Positions 1 through 10,794 are shown, counted from the first letter of the stretch. The stretch: 64,000 nucleotides of DNA from Durusdinium trenchii (GCA_963970005.1 CAXAMN010028916.1:1148722-1212721), one strand, 5' to 3'. Program-made: numbers and translations. The notes: generated from the letters alone by a model not told the origin.

Positions 1-238
1 GGACACTTCTCAGCCAGCGTCTGCGCTAGCATGTCTGCGCCGGTCTTGCCAAGGACATCCGCCTGATCAAACAAATGCACAGTGGAACCCAGGCGCATGC
101 GTCTTTGCGTATGTGGTACATTGCTATGTCTATATTCTCTCGATATGTACAGTGACTGGACTTGTATCTTGAGCTGCAATTGTGTTCACCTATTACTATA
201 TGGAATGTTCATACGTTTGTCGCAGTCCTTGTTACAAG

Positions 239-565
239 CTAAAGCCTCTGCCCCACCTCGCAGCCACAGCCTGCCACTCTCAGGATCTCCAAGACAGGAC
301 AGGATTTGCACAGGAAGCGTATGGATGCAAAGCTGATTCCCTGACATCCAACTGCTGAAAATCCTTGCAACTGAGGGCTGTTGTAAGCGATCGTTGAGAC
401 TGAAGATGGGCCCAGTAGGCGTGCTCCGTCCACGGAGACCTGCAACAACTTGGGACCATGGAGACGGGCCAAGCGACAAACCACCTCATCGGTGACGAAA
501 GCACAGGGAAGCTGTGATGCAGTTAGCGTGAGATGGCGCCAGCATAGGGGCTCCTCCGACATCAC
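239..565 (-). CDS. Exon of a leucine-rich-repeat (AMN1/F-box-LRR type) protein
   Basis: The frame gives 108 residues with the cysteine-containing LRR pattern: segments such as NSPQLQGFSAVGCQGIS and CPVLEILRVAGCG repeat the L-x-x-L...x-G-C spacing of AMN1-like and F-box/LRR proteins, which act as substrate adaptors for ubiquitin ligases. The early WRHLTL resembles the end of an F-box, but no full F-box is visible. The first ATG is at 562-560, and the frame may begin at an upstream splice acceptor instead. The C-terminal residues after VAGCGCE look like read-through into an intron, since a GT donor (GAG|GTGGGG) lies there. No neighbouring exon was identified with confidence. The LRR character is seen in the sequence; the ligase role is inferred from family. 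Confidence 0.5.
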   Translation of the reverse strand: MMSEEPLCWRHLTLTASQLPCAFVTDEVVCRLARLHGPKLLQVSVDGARLLGPSSVSTIAYNSPQLQGFSAVGCQGISFASIRFLCKSCPVLEILRVAGCGCEVGQRL

Positions 566-1160
566 GTGCCTGAGACGAGCGAAGCCTATAGCAAAACATG
601 CAAACTGGACATGTGAAGCGGGTCATATGTCTAACGAAAGACACAAAAAATTAATAAAACCTAAAGCAAAAAACAATGAATAAACATGATCTCTTCAGCT
701 GTTGGTGCCAGAAAAAGCGGCACACAGCCGGCAGCTGCAGCCGGAGCAGCATGATTGTTTCAGATGCAGTCAATAGTATCGAGGACAAAAGGGTGCTTTC
801 CAAGGCCATGAAAATGCAGGCATGGTCATCCTCAATCGGTGCTGCATCACTTAACGCCAGGATTGGACTCAGTCAACCATGCCAAAAGGTCCTAGAGTGT
901 TCGACATGGGGTATTGATGCGCTAAAACAGGCTTAGCGATCAGCGATTTTGCGGGCATAGGATGTCAATGTGGTGCCATCATATAACATGCACTGAAAAC
1001 ATAATTCGTTCACCGCCTCAAGCACTTGCAGCCTATAAACACCCCTGGGTATAGTCTGGCATCTTTCAATTGCCAAGTGCTACTCTGGGATGAGTGCGTC
1101 GCCTCGTCCTCAAACAGACTCCATGCTGCGGCATCAGGATGCTCCGACATTGTGGACACT

Positions 1161-1240
1161 GCTACTGGACAAGGGCATCGCTACTAGTAGCTTCTTGTTA
1201 CTAGCAGTCATGTCCTTGTTACTAGTAGCTTCTTGTTATT
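1161..1240. repeat. TACTAG-family dispersed repeat, copy 1
   Basis: Repeated blocks GCATCGCTACTAGTAGC and TTGTTACTAGTAGCTTCTTG occur in near-tandem. The same building blocks recur at 4381, 5041, 30354, 58483, 60558 and 62288. No clear flanking duplication was seen for this copy. Confidence 0.75.
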
Positions 1241-1616
1241 GTCAATGCCTTCACCATCCCTCACCTTCATGGCGGCGTTGATTGCTGCAACAGTATGTGC
1301 CTCAACTGCCAATCGTTGTGCGATCGTACAGACCCAAAATGGTGACGTCTCTTGGCCTCTTTTTGCTAAATGTGTTCACCTTCATTGCTTGTACACTAAA
1401 GCTATGAAGCCGATGGTCCACACATATAGCGGCTGCTGTGGTCTTTTTGAAGCTGCAAACTCTCTTTCGCCCCAAGAGATCAAATCAACGGCACGACCGG
1501 CACGGCTCGTGCAGGACTGGCCTGCAACCCTGGCTCGTGTAGCTCCTTCGACAATCGCGACAATGGCAAGTGAGCGGTGTTCAAAATTGTGTTGTCTTTT
1601 CTTGCCGAGAAATCAA

Positions 1617-1975
1617 ACCTTACGGTAGGCCTTACGCAAGGCTTACGTTTCTCTATGTTTTGCTTACGGCGACACATGTCATGTATGCATGGCTAGTCTT
1701 ACGTTGTGCTTACGGCAGAGGTATGCAAGTCCACTGTGGTCACATGTTTTATGTTGTTGCAAGATACCATGTTCTTTCCATATGATTTGTTTTAATGCAA
1801 ACTGTATGGTATCCTGCTTGTACTCTTCCATTTCCATGGTTTCAGCTCTGTCAGAACGCAAGCTTCTTCAAATATATTTGGGCCCAGCTGTCATGAAAGT
1901 TCAGTGAACAAATTCCGCTTCCGGTAGCCTTACGGCACTGTTCAAATCTGCACATCCTTACGGCAAACCTTACGG
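1617..1975. repeat. Cluster of CTTACG hexamers
   Basis: Nine CTTACG hexamers, most in the context GCTTACGG or CCTTACGG, lie within about 360 bp in one orientation. They fall in two groups, 1617-1716 and 1926-1975. Roughly 0.1 would be expected by chance on one strand. Function unknown. Confidence 0.6.
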
Positions 1976-4380
1976 ACACCTTACAAACATCAGCTAAAAT
2001 CACTGTTCTCACTGATTTTTCGCCAGTCCCTGACTAAAAAAGAAAGGGTTAATTTAGAACGCTGCTCAAGTGACATCCACGAGCTCTGACTCAGACCGAA
2101 CAAGCTTGAAACACCTTGAAACCTACCGACCCAACATGCGTATGCATGCATAAGCTACCATTCGTACACATCTCACAACAGTGGCCAAGCTGCAAAGCAC
2201 AAACGACCCACCGAAATGCGGGTTCTTTTGCGGTCTCAAGGTCTTAGCCCGATGTCTCTCTTGTTTCTCTCGGTTGTCAGTCCACCCCTTCATGCCTCGG
2301 CCAAATCAAAGCGAGACCTCGTAAAGAACGCTGAATGATCGCACGGCTCTTGACAAGAAAAGCACTTAGTGCTTTCATCTCTCTGGATTTGTTTATCAAC
2401 GTCCGAGTTAGAACAACCCTTGATACAATATGCAGGACCAAGAAGAAGCAGCGGACAAGGACTTTGCATCTATATAAGGGCTTTGCATCTAAATCACAAA
2501 ATTAGAAACTGCACAACTACACACACTTACCGTCACTAACCAAGCTAAAGACTCTTCGGCAAAGTCCAAAGCGGACGAGAAGCCTGGTCCAACAAATCAA
2601 GGGATCCCTCTGGCAAGTCAAGCAAACACCGCATGTCCACTTACGGTGTGATTGGTTCAGAACTTTAGATACTGACCATTTCTGCCCCGTTCTCATCCTT
2701 CTCATCACTCAAAGTCTAAGTTCCTTCAAGGGGTCATCAACTTCGATTTTTGAGGTATCAGGATCGAGGATGAATTTGACAAGCACTCTGGACTATGGCT
2801 CCTGGCATGGCACTGCAGTGCTTGCCGCAATTCATTTGTTCTGCCAACTGCTTATCAATGAGCCACAGGCTCTGGTGGTGGAAATGAACGTCAAAAATGC
2901 CTCAGCCCTATTATATATATATAATGCCTACTGTATCTATTATTCAATTGGGCCTGCTACTGAGTAGCTCTACTGTACACAAAGCACGTCTGTCTGTGCT
3001 CATGTACCTTGAAAGCTCGCCTTTTCTGAAGCCAGCCATCATGATCAACACATTCCTTTTCAGCACGGTCTTGGGCTGCCCAGCTGTTCTTTCGCTGCGC
3101 CAGCTGCAAGGCTGCACGGCACCTGGCTGGAATATCAACGTTGTGGAAGCCACAGCCGAACTCAGACGGCTCGCTGACTCTGGTTCTGCCATCTTTTCAC
3201 AGCTTGAGGACACGCCGTCAGCCGGATCAAGAAATATGTTCAATGGGACAAACCCTTGAAACATCTAGCTTAAGAAAAGCAATGGCAAAGCAATTGAGCA
3301 CAGCTCTCAAGAAAAGATAAGAAAAGAGGTGCATGTGCAGAATAGATGCCAAGCCACTGCTTATGCTGCTACATGCTGCTACTATGAGTGCTTGCTGGAG
3401 GCTTTTGAGCGAACATGTGTTGTACTCTCTGGTTCTGAGTAGTGTTCCGACAGCTCCTTTCAGTAGTATTGGAAGGTCAGGCAGTCTTCAGTGACGCATC
3501 AGCATCCAGAAGGCCCTCCGTCACATAGCCTTTCTCTGACCTTCGAAGTCCACAGGGGCAATTCGCATCTCTGTGAAGCGCAAAATCGTTACATTCATCG
3601 CTACATCGAAGAACCCAAACAGGTCCAATCGTGGAACGTCCGACCGTTTGCACTTCACTGCAGGCGGTTCGAGGATGGCCATGTTGCGCTCGTCCAAACG
3701 TTGGGCGCTGTTGAGACGTGTCCAAAAGATTAGGATCGATTAAGATTACAACCAAGAGTCTGTCTGCTGCATCAGTTGTGTCACAAGATGACAAAGGCTG
3801 TGCTATGGTCACATTGATACCCTCCTCACCCTCGAGCCCCTGACACAGGCGCGCACTGACCCTGTGAGTCTGTTAGTGTCACCTAGCAGGCCACGTCGAT
3901 TTCCCAGCGATGGTTGCGAAACCGGACATCGCAGTCTTTTTCAATCTTTTTCAGAAGTCCACACCAGATTCTGCCAAGATGAGTTACTTTGTAGTAGCAC
4001 CTCTCCCGTGTTGTTGTTTCAAAACCCACGGCCTGGGTCTCCTGAGTCTCATTGTCTGGCGGCCTGCGCCCGCAGGATGCATCACACGCGGCTCCCTTCC
4101 CGGTCTCCCAACGTGTCTCCAAACAGGTTGGCGAAGGCCGAGACAGACCAACCAATGGTGGTCGCAGAGAAGCTAGTGAAAGGTTGCTGCTTGCACGCTT
4201 GCACTCATATATACTTCTTAAACACAGATCCTCCACTAGAATCTGCTTGTTTTTTGTTGGCCATTTGGCGGCATCCTGACTGGAGTGATCCGGCCTCCGG
4301 CGCGGCTTCTCATTGTAGACTTTGGCCTCGTGGCGTGGCGGACGAAGGTCGTTTATTCTCTGAAAGAAGCCAATGCTCCA

Positions 4381-4426
4381 AGCTACTAGTAACAAAGGGC
4401 ATCGCCAAAAGTAGCAAGAAGCTACC
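4381..4426. repeat. TACTAG-family dispersed repeat, short copy
   Basis: A short diverged copy with AGCTACTAGTAACAAAGGGC followed by ATCGCCAAAAGTAGCAAGAAGC. It matches the block order of the copy at 5041. Confidence 0.65.
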
Positions 4427-5040
4427 ACAGCTAAAAACACCCACTCGAAATGGCCCAATCCACGATCGTGACAAGCCTCGCCCACCTCCGAAACCATTAC
4501 CACTAAGCGATCTCCTCGCTGTACCTTCGCAATTGTCCAGCATCTCTAGTATGCAAAGAGCACGATATGCCCTGCACAATGCCATTTGAGTGATCTATTG
4601 AAGCGCTTGAAAGATTCGATCGGCAATCGTGGCCTTTGGAAGCTTGTCAGATCTGAGTCTTTTTGTAGAGTTGGACACTTCAAACGCCAGGTGTGCAGTC
4701 GGATGGAGAAGGTGCGTGTCGCACATGTAGTGATGCGCATTGTTTAATAACTTCACTATGTATGGATATATAGACAATGTTAATGCTTGTAATCAGTGGC
4801 GATGCTGTTGTCACGTACTTGGGAGGCAATGTTTAAGCCAGAAGGAGGCTAGGGAAAGCTGCATCTTAGGAATGTAGACTCAATGGCAAGGGACTGATCT
4901 TTCCGGCCTGCACCCCATCGTGCAGCACTGCATCAAGCAAAAGCCCGGGGCGATAGACCTTGCCAACCAAATACTGAGTGAGCAAGGCAAATTGGTAGCA
5001 CTGTCTTTGTACGGAGCGTGGGTCAACAAGTCCATGATGC

Positions 5041-5152
5041 AGGAACAAGAAGCTACTAGGAACAAAGGGCATCGCTACTAGGAGCAAGGACGCTACTAGG
5101 GGCTCCTGGCCTTACTACTAGGACCAAGGACGCTACTAGTAGCTATTTGCTA
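5041..5152. repeat. TACTAG-family dispersed repeat, long copy
   Basis: Blocks GAAGCTACTAGGAACAAAGG, GCATCGCTACTAGGAGCAAG, GGACGCTACTAGGGGCTCC and TACTACTAGGACCAAGG follow one another, ending in a palindromic CTACTAGTAG. The order closely matches the copy at 30354-30477. No clean target duplication was found. Confidence 0.75.
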
Positions 5153-5333
5153 CTATGACTGGAACCAAAGCCAAAAGCAGCTCAGGATTCCCGGCCCGCA
5201 GGCGAAAGGAATTGTCTTCAGTGGCTGGCCGCAACCTGGCCAAATGGCAGAGTCGTACTGGGTTTCCAAGTTTGCACTTCTGCTCAGGAACCGGATGCCA
5301 ATACGTCATTTTTCAAGACCACCGTTTCATGGA

Positions 5334-5750
5334 CTAAAACCTCGCTACTGACTTCACCATGTTCAAATCGTGATCTCCCACCGAGCGAGTTTCCAATTTC
5401 ACCATTTTTGTTAAGCCTGCAGCTTTGGTTTTGGCCAAGCCGTGCGGATGCTTCGCCACCGGTTCCTCCACCTTTGGCAGTTGCTGCTTAAGAAAACGCT
5501 TCTCATGATTCATAAGCCTTTTGCGAGAAAAAAGGAAGTCTGCACCAACACGATACTGCGCATGTTTCATCTCTAAGCTTTCTGTGCCACACTCGCCTAG
5601 AGTCCCAACAGGAAGAGCCTGGGGAGGGGCATTTGGTAAGGCAGCAAAAGGAGTGCAGTCTGACAGTATGTGGCAGTCACTGGCAGTGCTCCCCAAGCAT
5701 TCCGTAAATGGAATAATCGCTCTTATGCCTTCGTCTGGGTGTAACAGCAA
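5334..5750 (-). CDS. Hypothetical open frame, 138 residues
   Basis: An open frame with a plausible basic C-terminal half (KRLMNHEKRFLKQQLPKVEE and following). No signal peptide, membrane segment or known domain was recognised. It may be part of an exon. Support is only the length of the frame and its protein-like composition. Confidence 0.25.
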   Translation of the reverse strand: MLLHPDEGIRAIIPFTECLGSTASDCHILSDCTPFAALPNAPPQALPVGTLGECGTESLEMKHAQYRVGADFLFSRKRLMNHEKRFLKQQLPKVEEPVAKHPHGLAKTKAAGLTKMVKLETRSVGDHDLNMVKSVARF

Positions 5751-5908
5751 GAGTTGAGCAATGAAGCAAAATCAAGCCAGGAATTAGACAGTCGACCTGA
5801 GCTTCCAGCACAAAGCACGTCTCTGAGGGAGTAAAGAGTCACCTCTCAACATTACATCAAGTACATTGTGCACTGTGTCTCAAATGCAAAGACTATCTCT
5901 CGAACACA

Positions 5909-6262
5909 ACACACTTGGATGGTTGCTCGCAAGAGCTAGTATCAGTTGACGAAGTTTCAGAAATTAGTTACTGACTACCTAGCACTTTAGTTACTGAATA
6001 CCTAGCCGAACGGAATGAATGCTGGGTCGGAGAGAAGAACTGTTTAACAAACGCAGTAGCCCTTTACCATGCTTCCATACATGAACCACCATGAAAGCAA
6101 ACCACAGCGAGAACAACAGGTAACTAGTTCTGCAGGTACGGTTGCACGAGTCCCAGAGGGGGTCTTCGTTGGCCACCGCTCCTCTGGGACCCCGGTGGCC
6201 CCCTGCTCGCAAATGAGACATGAAACGCAAAACCTTGGAGACAGGTGTTGACACACACACAC
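5909..6262. repeat. 354-bp duplicated segment, copy A
   Basis: This segment is nearly identical to 7308-7660, in direct orientation 1.4 kb away. A few substitutions and a 1-bp length difference were seen by eye. It ends at an (AC)n run. The minus strand of both copies holds an overlapping open frame of no recognised family. The segment carries the inverted repeats described for copy B, with one mismatch. Confidence 0.85.
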
Positions 6263-6389
6263 CAAGCCGTAATCGGCGCTCACGAAGAGGGGTGGAAAAG
6301 GACGGAGAGAGGGACCGGGGAACAAAGGAGGTGGGGAAAATGGGAATACTCGCAACGGCTTTTGAAGCACTCGATGACAAAGGTGAAGG

Positions 6390-6908
6390 TCATGTCTTTT
6401 CTTTGTCTTCGGTCTGCCAACCCATGTCTCTAGCCAGCTGTTGAGGGTCTTCTCCTTCAGCGAGAGGTCGAAGCCGTTTGGCCGTGGCTTGAAGCACGGG
6501 GTCATTTCCATCCAGGTCGTCCATCAAGGATGGTTTCCTACATACTTGCTTGCTCGACTTTGAGCAAGTCGAAGTTCTCGAAATGGTCGGGTCAGGGGCT
6601 CGGTCGACTACCTTTGCCAAGTGTTGCCGACGACCGCCAGACGTCAGACTGACGTGGGGTTCAGCATCACTAGACAAAGTGTCCGCCGCAACCGCCTGCT
6701 GAGAAGAAGGCGACGGAGTCAAAGTCGAAGAAGCCGTCGAACCAGGAGTTGGGAGGCTCGTAGACGGAGCTGCGGTGAACTCCGTTGAGGGGGATTCTGG
6801 GGTGGATCTGGTGGCATGAGTTTGTGCTGCTTGAGAGGGCTCTTGAGGAGGGGATATGGATAAATTGGCGGGATTGGTAAGTGGAGGTGCGGGGTGGGCT
6901 GGAGGGGC
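6390..6908 (-). CDS. Ser/Thr/Pro-rich low-complexity protein or exon
   Basis: One minus-strand frame stays open for 172 codons from a TAA at 6911-6909 down to the TGA at 6392-6390. The first half is strongly enriched in Pro, Ser, Thr and Ala (for example STSLPTPGSTASSTLTPSPS). The second half is mixed and charged (MDDLDGNDPVLQATAKRLRP, EDPQQLARDMGWQ). No ATG precedes the rich region, and a pyrimidine-rich CCCAG just upstream suggests a 3' splice site, so this is probably an exon, perhaps the last. It lies between the two copies of the 354-bp duplication. No known domain was recognised; the protein is predicted to be disordered. Confidence 0.4.
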   Translation of the reverse strand, partial: APPAHPAPPLTNPANLSISPPQEPSQAAQTHATRSTPESPSTEFTAAPSTSLPTPGSTASSTLTPSPSSQQAVAADTLSSDAEPHVSLTSGGRRQHLAKVVDRAPDPTISRTSTCSKSSKQVCRKPSLMDDLDGNDPVLQATAKRLRPLAEGEDPQQLARDMGWQTEDKEKT

Positions 6909-7048
6909 TTACTGGGTGGGGTGTGAGGGAGGCTGAGCTCATGGCGTCCTGGTGAGAGCCACGTCAAACGGTGTGAGTGGCACTAGTGATCTATACATGC
7001 AGCCCGCCTCGATTACTCAGCCGGAGCGACCTATCCATGAACCTGGCC

Positions 7049-7097
7049 TGTGAATACTTAGCAGCATGACGTGGACATGTGAATACTTAGCAGCATG
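7049..7097. repeat. Short near-tandem duplication
   Basis: TGTGAATACTTAGCAGCATG is repeated at 7049-7068 and 7078-7097 (29-bp spacing), both followed by a GGACAT-containing stretch. Confidence 0.75.
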
Positions 7098-7307
7098 CGG
7101 ACATCCAAACTGGAGATTGATCTCAGTAAGCCTTGCGGCATTTGATCAGTGGTATCATGCAACGCAGTCGATCAAGGAGGTTGCACAGTGAAGTCCCAGA
7201 GCAGAGACGAAGCAATCAGGGTAGGTCCCCCAGGATCTGGGTCTATGCACATGCTGCGCCCCTCGATGGGGATCACACCACAGCCCTCAGTGGGACTCTG
7301 TGGCGAC

Positions 7308-7660
7308 ACACACTTGGATGGTTGCTCGCAAGAGCTAGTATCAGTTGACGAAGTTCCAGAAATTAGTTACTGACTACCTAGCACTTTAGTTACTGAATAC
7401 CTAGCCGAACGGAATGAATGCTGGGTCGGAGAGAAGAAGTGTTTAACAAACGCAGTAGCCCTTTACCGTGCTTCCATACATGAACCACCATGAAAGCAAA
7501 CCACAGCGAGAACAACAGGTAGCTAGTTCTGCAGGTACGTTTGCACGGGTCCCAGAGGAGGTCTTGGTTGGCCACCGCTCCTCTGGGACCCCGGTGGCCC
7601 CCTGTCGCAAATGAGACATGAAACGCAAAACCTTGGAGACAGGTGTTGACACACACACAC
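7308..7660. repeat. 354-bp duplicated segment, copy B
   Basis: Direct repeat of 5909-6262. The copies start at ACACACTTGGATGG and run to an (AC)n microsatellite, which is longer here. High identity suggests a recent duplication or two insertions of one repeat. Confidence 0.85.
7549..7599. other. Two interleaved inverted repeats
   Basis: GTCCCAGAGGA at 7549-7559 pairs with TCCTCTGGGAC at 7579-7589. GGCCACCG at 7570-7577 pairs with CGGTGGCC at 7592-7599. Both pairings are perfect. The second 5' arm lies inside the loop of the first, a pseudoknot-like or mutually exclusive arrangement. Copy A at 6150-6200 keeps it with one mismatch. Confidence 0.7.
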
Positions 7661-8462
7661 ACACATACACAAATCAAGCAAACGCAAATGGGGGTGTCTT
7701 GACCATGGCCAGGCCAAAAAACACCACACCCTAGTAGAGCTGGATCCTGAATGAATGGTACCGCCACGTTGCCTGTTGTAATGTTGTTTTCACTCTGCAC
7801 TCACGTTCCATCGATACTTTTCAGGCATGTATGTGAAACCCTCGACTGCATAAACTTACTAGAGTTCAGTGCTGCTCTTTGAAAGCACATGTCGCGCATA
7901 GCCGCATAGGATATTTTTCCGCTTTGCTTCGTTTCGTGTTCATGGAGAAGGACTCCCGAGCATAGTTGCTTTTTGGTCAATATTCAGGTCGAGGCTTGCT
8001 CTGGTCATTGGGGAGTCCTTGACGACACTGAAGATGCTTTATTTTTGTTGCTGCATTGTACAGTAGTTCTGCCTTGGAGGCCGTTCCCACATGGCGTCTG
8101 AAGTGAGAACAATATCAATTACCCACAAATCCTTTGTTTCATCATGACCTTTGTCGACTCTACATGTTCAGCCTTGATCACTGGCGGCGCCAGGCTGCTC
8201 GGCAAGAAGCGAATTTCAATGGGGCAGGTCTTCCGCCTAGCACTAGGGCGACCAAGGGTCGAAGGAAGTCCTAAAAGAGGAAACTCCAGCAAACCCATTC
8301 CGACACCGCCTGCCAGTCTAGAAAACTATGCAGGGACTCCCAAACTGTCACTTTCTAGCTCATCTGTACTACCGTGTGACCGTATGCTGAGGATCAAGTA
8401 TCAAGGACCTTGTGTCACATCGTGGTGCTAGTGTATTTGCCACGCTGCAATTGACCGCCGCC

Positions 8463-8660
8463 TCAAAAGTGTGTGAGCATGCTTGAGCCACTTTGCCTTG
8501 GCTTCAGGGCCATGAAGTCCATATCGCCAATTGAAAGCTCTTTCAAACCGGGCAGAACAATGGACCAAAGCTGCAAATGCACGTATTCCAAGGCCGTAAA
8601 AAGGAGGAAAAAAGCAAAGCGCAGCACTGACCCTGTATCCAAGCGCTTGGCTTGTAGCAC
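8463..8660 (-). CDS. Possible terminal exon, LRR-like
   Basis: The frame ends at a TGA and contains LEYVHLQLWSIVLPGLKELS, which has leucine spacing like an LRR. It is preceded by a pyrimidine-rich stretch that could be a 3' splice site. It could belong to the same gene as the LRR exon at 239-565, but the 8-kb gap and the stop codon here argue against that. Weak evidence. Confidence 0.2.
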   Translation of the reverse strand: MLQAKRLDTGSVLRFAFFLLFTALEYVHLQLWSIVLPGLKELSIGDMDFMALKPRQSGSSMLTHF

Positions 8661-9342
8661 CTGTGTGCGAGACTCCGAGTTTGGGGTCTTAGGGCCTTAT
8701 GGAGAGAAAGGGAGGGAGGCATTCGGAGGCATCAGTCATCGAAGAGAGAGTCATCTCCGCAAGTGGCAAGGGAGCCCAGCATCTCCGCACATCGAGCACT
8801 TTCAGTACGGCAACAGCCGATGGCTTTGACGGTGAGCAGCCTCCCACTTTTCACCATCTCTGGCTGATGCACTTTCGCCTAAGAGGATGGCAAAGAGGGG
8901 TTTCGACTATGTTGTCTGGTGGTAGTTGTCTGGTCGTAGGATGTGTTACACTTGTACAAATCTATATTGGGGCTCAGTTTGAGCAAATCGTGCTTGAAGC
9001 TTTGCCAGACGTCAAGTTCTTCAGACCGCTACTGAAGTGTCATGTGATCGAACTTTCTTTGATAAAACGGACAATTGCCCTTCACGAACTTCTTTTCAAT
9101 GATGTCTTCTGAACCTTGGCAAGGAGAGGATTAGTGGAACAAAGGATGAAGTTCAGCTGCAGCTGTGTTTGTGTCAGGATTGTATCCACGGCAAAGGCTG
9201 TCGTTCTTATGGTCTTGGATACCCCATGGCAATCGATGAATAAACTGATCATGCTCGCATGAACATCAAAGTGACAAGACGAGGCTGCTTCTTTGTCTCT
9301 CAATGCAAAACGTCTGGCCGAGCTCTAGCAGATGCTCTGGAG

Positions 9343-9852
9343 CTACAGGCAAAGAGTTGTCGCCTTCAGTTTGCCCGTATAGCCTTTCTTCTCCCAACTA
9401 TATTCTCGCTTGTCTTTGATAAAGATTTTAGACTCCCCACTGCAGCAGTCTTTGCCATTCTGAAAAAGATGGAGCACCGCGCGCGTCTGTTGCTTGTGGG
9501 GTGAGATCATAGGTTTCTTACCTTTGATACAGCAGAAAGAGCGTCCAACTGAATCGGGCTCGCTGCACATAATGTCACGATCGTAGATGTCCTTACCAGC
9601 ACACTCTGACTTTCCCCAAGCATCTTTCCATGTCCTATTGCACGGCTGCATGATCGCAACCTTGCAAGTCTTGCTACTTGGGCTGCACTTCAAGCCGTCA
9701 GCACAGGCTGAGGGAGATTTATCATCGCATTTGTCTCCTTTTTGGGGTAGCTGATGTTGCAAAGCATTCCAATCTTGATCAGCGACCCGATGCGAGGAAG
9801 CACAATAAATGGCGAGCAGGAGGATCATAAAGCAAGACATTGGCATTGGCAA
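9343..9852 (-). CDS. Secreted cysteine-rich protein
   Basis: 169 residues starting with MPMPMSCFMILLLAIYCASS, a typical signal peptide with a hydrophobic core at about 5-20. The mature part carries many cysteines in patterns such as CDDKSPSACADGLKCSPSSKTC and further pairs up to FCCIKG, reminiscent of small disulfide-rich extracellular folds (colipase or Dickkopf-like spacing). The family was not identified. The start is the first ATG and fits the signal peptide. A consensus GT donor (AAAG|GTAAGA at 9521-9520) and an acceptor at TTTTTCAG (9462-9460) or GGCAAAG ten bases on suggest a small intron after CCIKG. Using the second acceptor keeps frame into CCSGESKIF. Export from the cell is inferred from the signal peptide. 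Confidence 0.5.
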   Translation of the reverse strand: MPMPMSCFMILLLAIYCASSHRVADQDWNALQHQLPQKGDKCDDKSPSACADGLKCSPSSKTCKVAIMQPCNRTWKDAWGKSECAGKDIYDRDIMCSEPDSVGRSFCCIKGKKPMISPHKQQTRAVLHLFQNGKDCCSGESKIFIKDKREYSWEKKGYTGKLKATTLCL

Positions 9853-10495
9853 AACTCGTGGGAATTGGGTGGCAAGGTCCCTGATGTTGATTTGAGCCTA
9901 GACTTGAGCAACACATTCACAGGCGAAACAGGCTTGGTTTGATTGGAAGTTTTGCATGACGCCGCTTGCAGCATAAAGCTAACTACCCTCGCTCTTCCCC
10001 CACCTGAGCGACCCGGCCAGAAAATGATGAAGCCGGAAAGGATGAAGCAAAGAGGGCCCACAAAATGGCGGGTAAGCAAGAAAGGCCACGCAAGCACAAT
10101 AGCTCGCCTCTAATATTTAAAAGCAGTGAAATGCTGACAAAAAAAACTGACCAGACACTCTATTTACTAAAGAACAGCAAGGACCAAGCATGGCTCAAAC
10201 ATGCTCAAACCAAGTTAGAGAGCTTTCACCTATTGTCCTTGTCATCCTATGTCCATCTGAATCCTGAGTGTCCAGCGTCCGGAGCGCAGCAAGAGTGCAC
10301 ATCCAACGCCACCTCAGTGCGAGAAAGCCTTCTTCTTGGTTCGGTCTCACAAATACATCCCAAACAAAGCACAGATGCATGGTGGGCCCCTAGTGAGGCA
10401 GTGAGGCCCTAGTCTAGTGTGGACATGTGTGGACAAGGATTCAATAGAATAGAATGATATACAGTAACAGGGTCATCTCAAACATGAAGACAATT

Positions 10496-10513
10496 GTTCC
10501 TAGTAGTAAGAAT
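10496..10513. repeat. TACTAG-family fragment beside the copia element
   Basis: TTCCTAGTAGTAAGAATGC matches part of the copy near 58483. It lies next to the left LTR target site. Confidence 0.45.
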
Positions 10514-10516
10514 GCC

Positions 10517-10520
10517 AATA
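10517..10520. repeat. Target-site duplication, left copy (AATA)
   Basis: AATA here and at 18338-18341 flank the two LTRs directly. A 4-bp duplication is short but the position is exact; a 5-bp version would need one mismatch. Confidence 0.5.
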
Positions 10521-10744
10521 ATCTCAACTTGATGTCAAAGCTCACGAAGTCTTCAACGAGTATCAAACCGCGAGGTCGAATCGCGTCCGGGGAAAAAGCG
10601 CCTTTTCTAGGCGGTGTCGCGCCGATATGCTCAAGGGCCCTCAACGACGGAGTGACTGCACTATTCGCAAACTGACAACTCCGATTGACGTCGGCCGAAG
10701 GAAAATGACTTCAACTCCACATGATATGCATTCGCAAATCAACA
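10521..10744 (-). repeat. 3' LTR of the copia element
   Basis: 224 bp, identical by eye to 18114-18337. The shared match extends one base more (10520/18113), but that base is explained by the target duplication on one side and the primer-binding site on the other. Confidence 0.93.
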
Positions 10745-10745
10745 C

Positions 10746-10763
10746 GGGCAATCTTTCTTGCCC
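10746..10763 (-). other. Hairpin and purine-rich tract next to the 3' LTR
   Basis: On the minus strand GGGCAA-GAAAGA-TTGCCC forms a perfect 6-bp stem with a 6-base purine loop, one base from the 3' LTR. This is where the polypurine tract priming plus-strand DNA should lie. The purine-rich AAGGGCAAGAAAGA is the best candidate, though it has an internal C. Confidence 0.5.
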
Positions 10764-10794
10764 TTGAGGAAAAACATTCAAAAGCGGCCCTTCT

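Larger units (their letters stand above)
566..3860. other. Intergenic or intronic stretch with repeats only
   Basis: No frame here has convincing protein character on either strand. It contains a TACTAG-type repeat at 1161-1240 and a cluster of CTTACG hexamers at 1617-1975, listed separately. The rest, about 2000-3860, shows no recognised gene or repeat. Confidence 0.5.

Noticed and set aside
3864-4589. 241-codon plus-strand frame overlapping a 206-codon minus frame
   Set aside because: The two frames exclude each other. Both have unnatural composition, run through a TACTAG repeat and show no domain.
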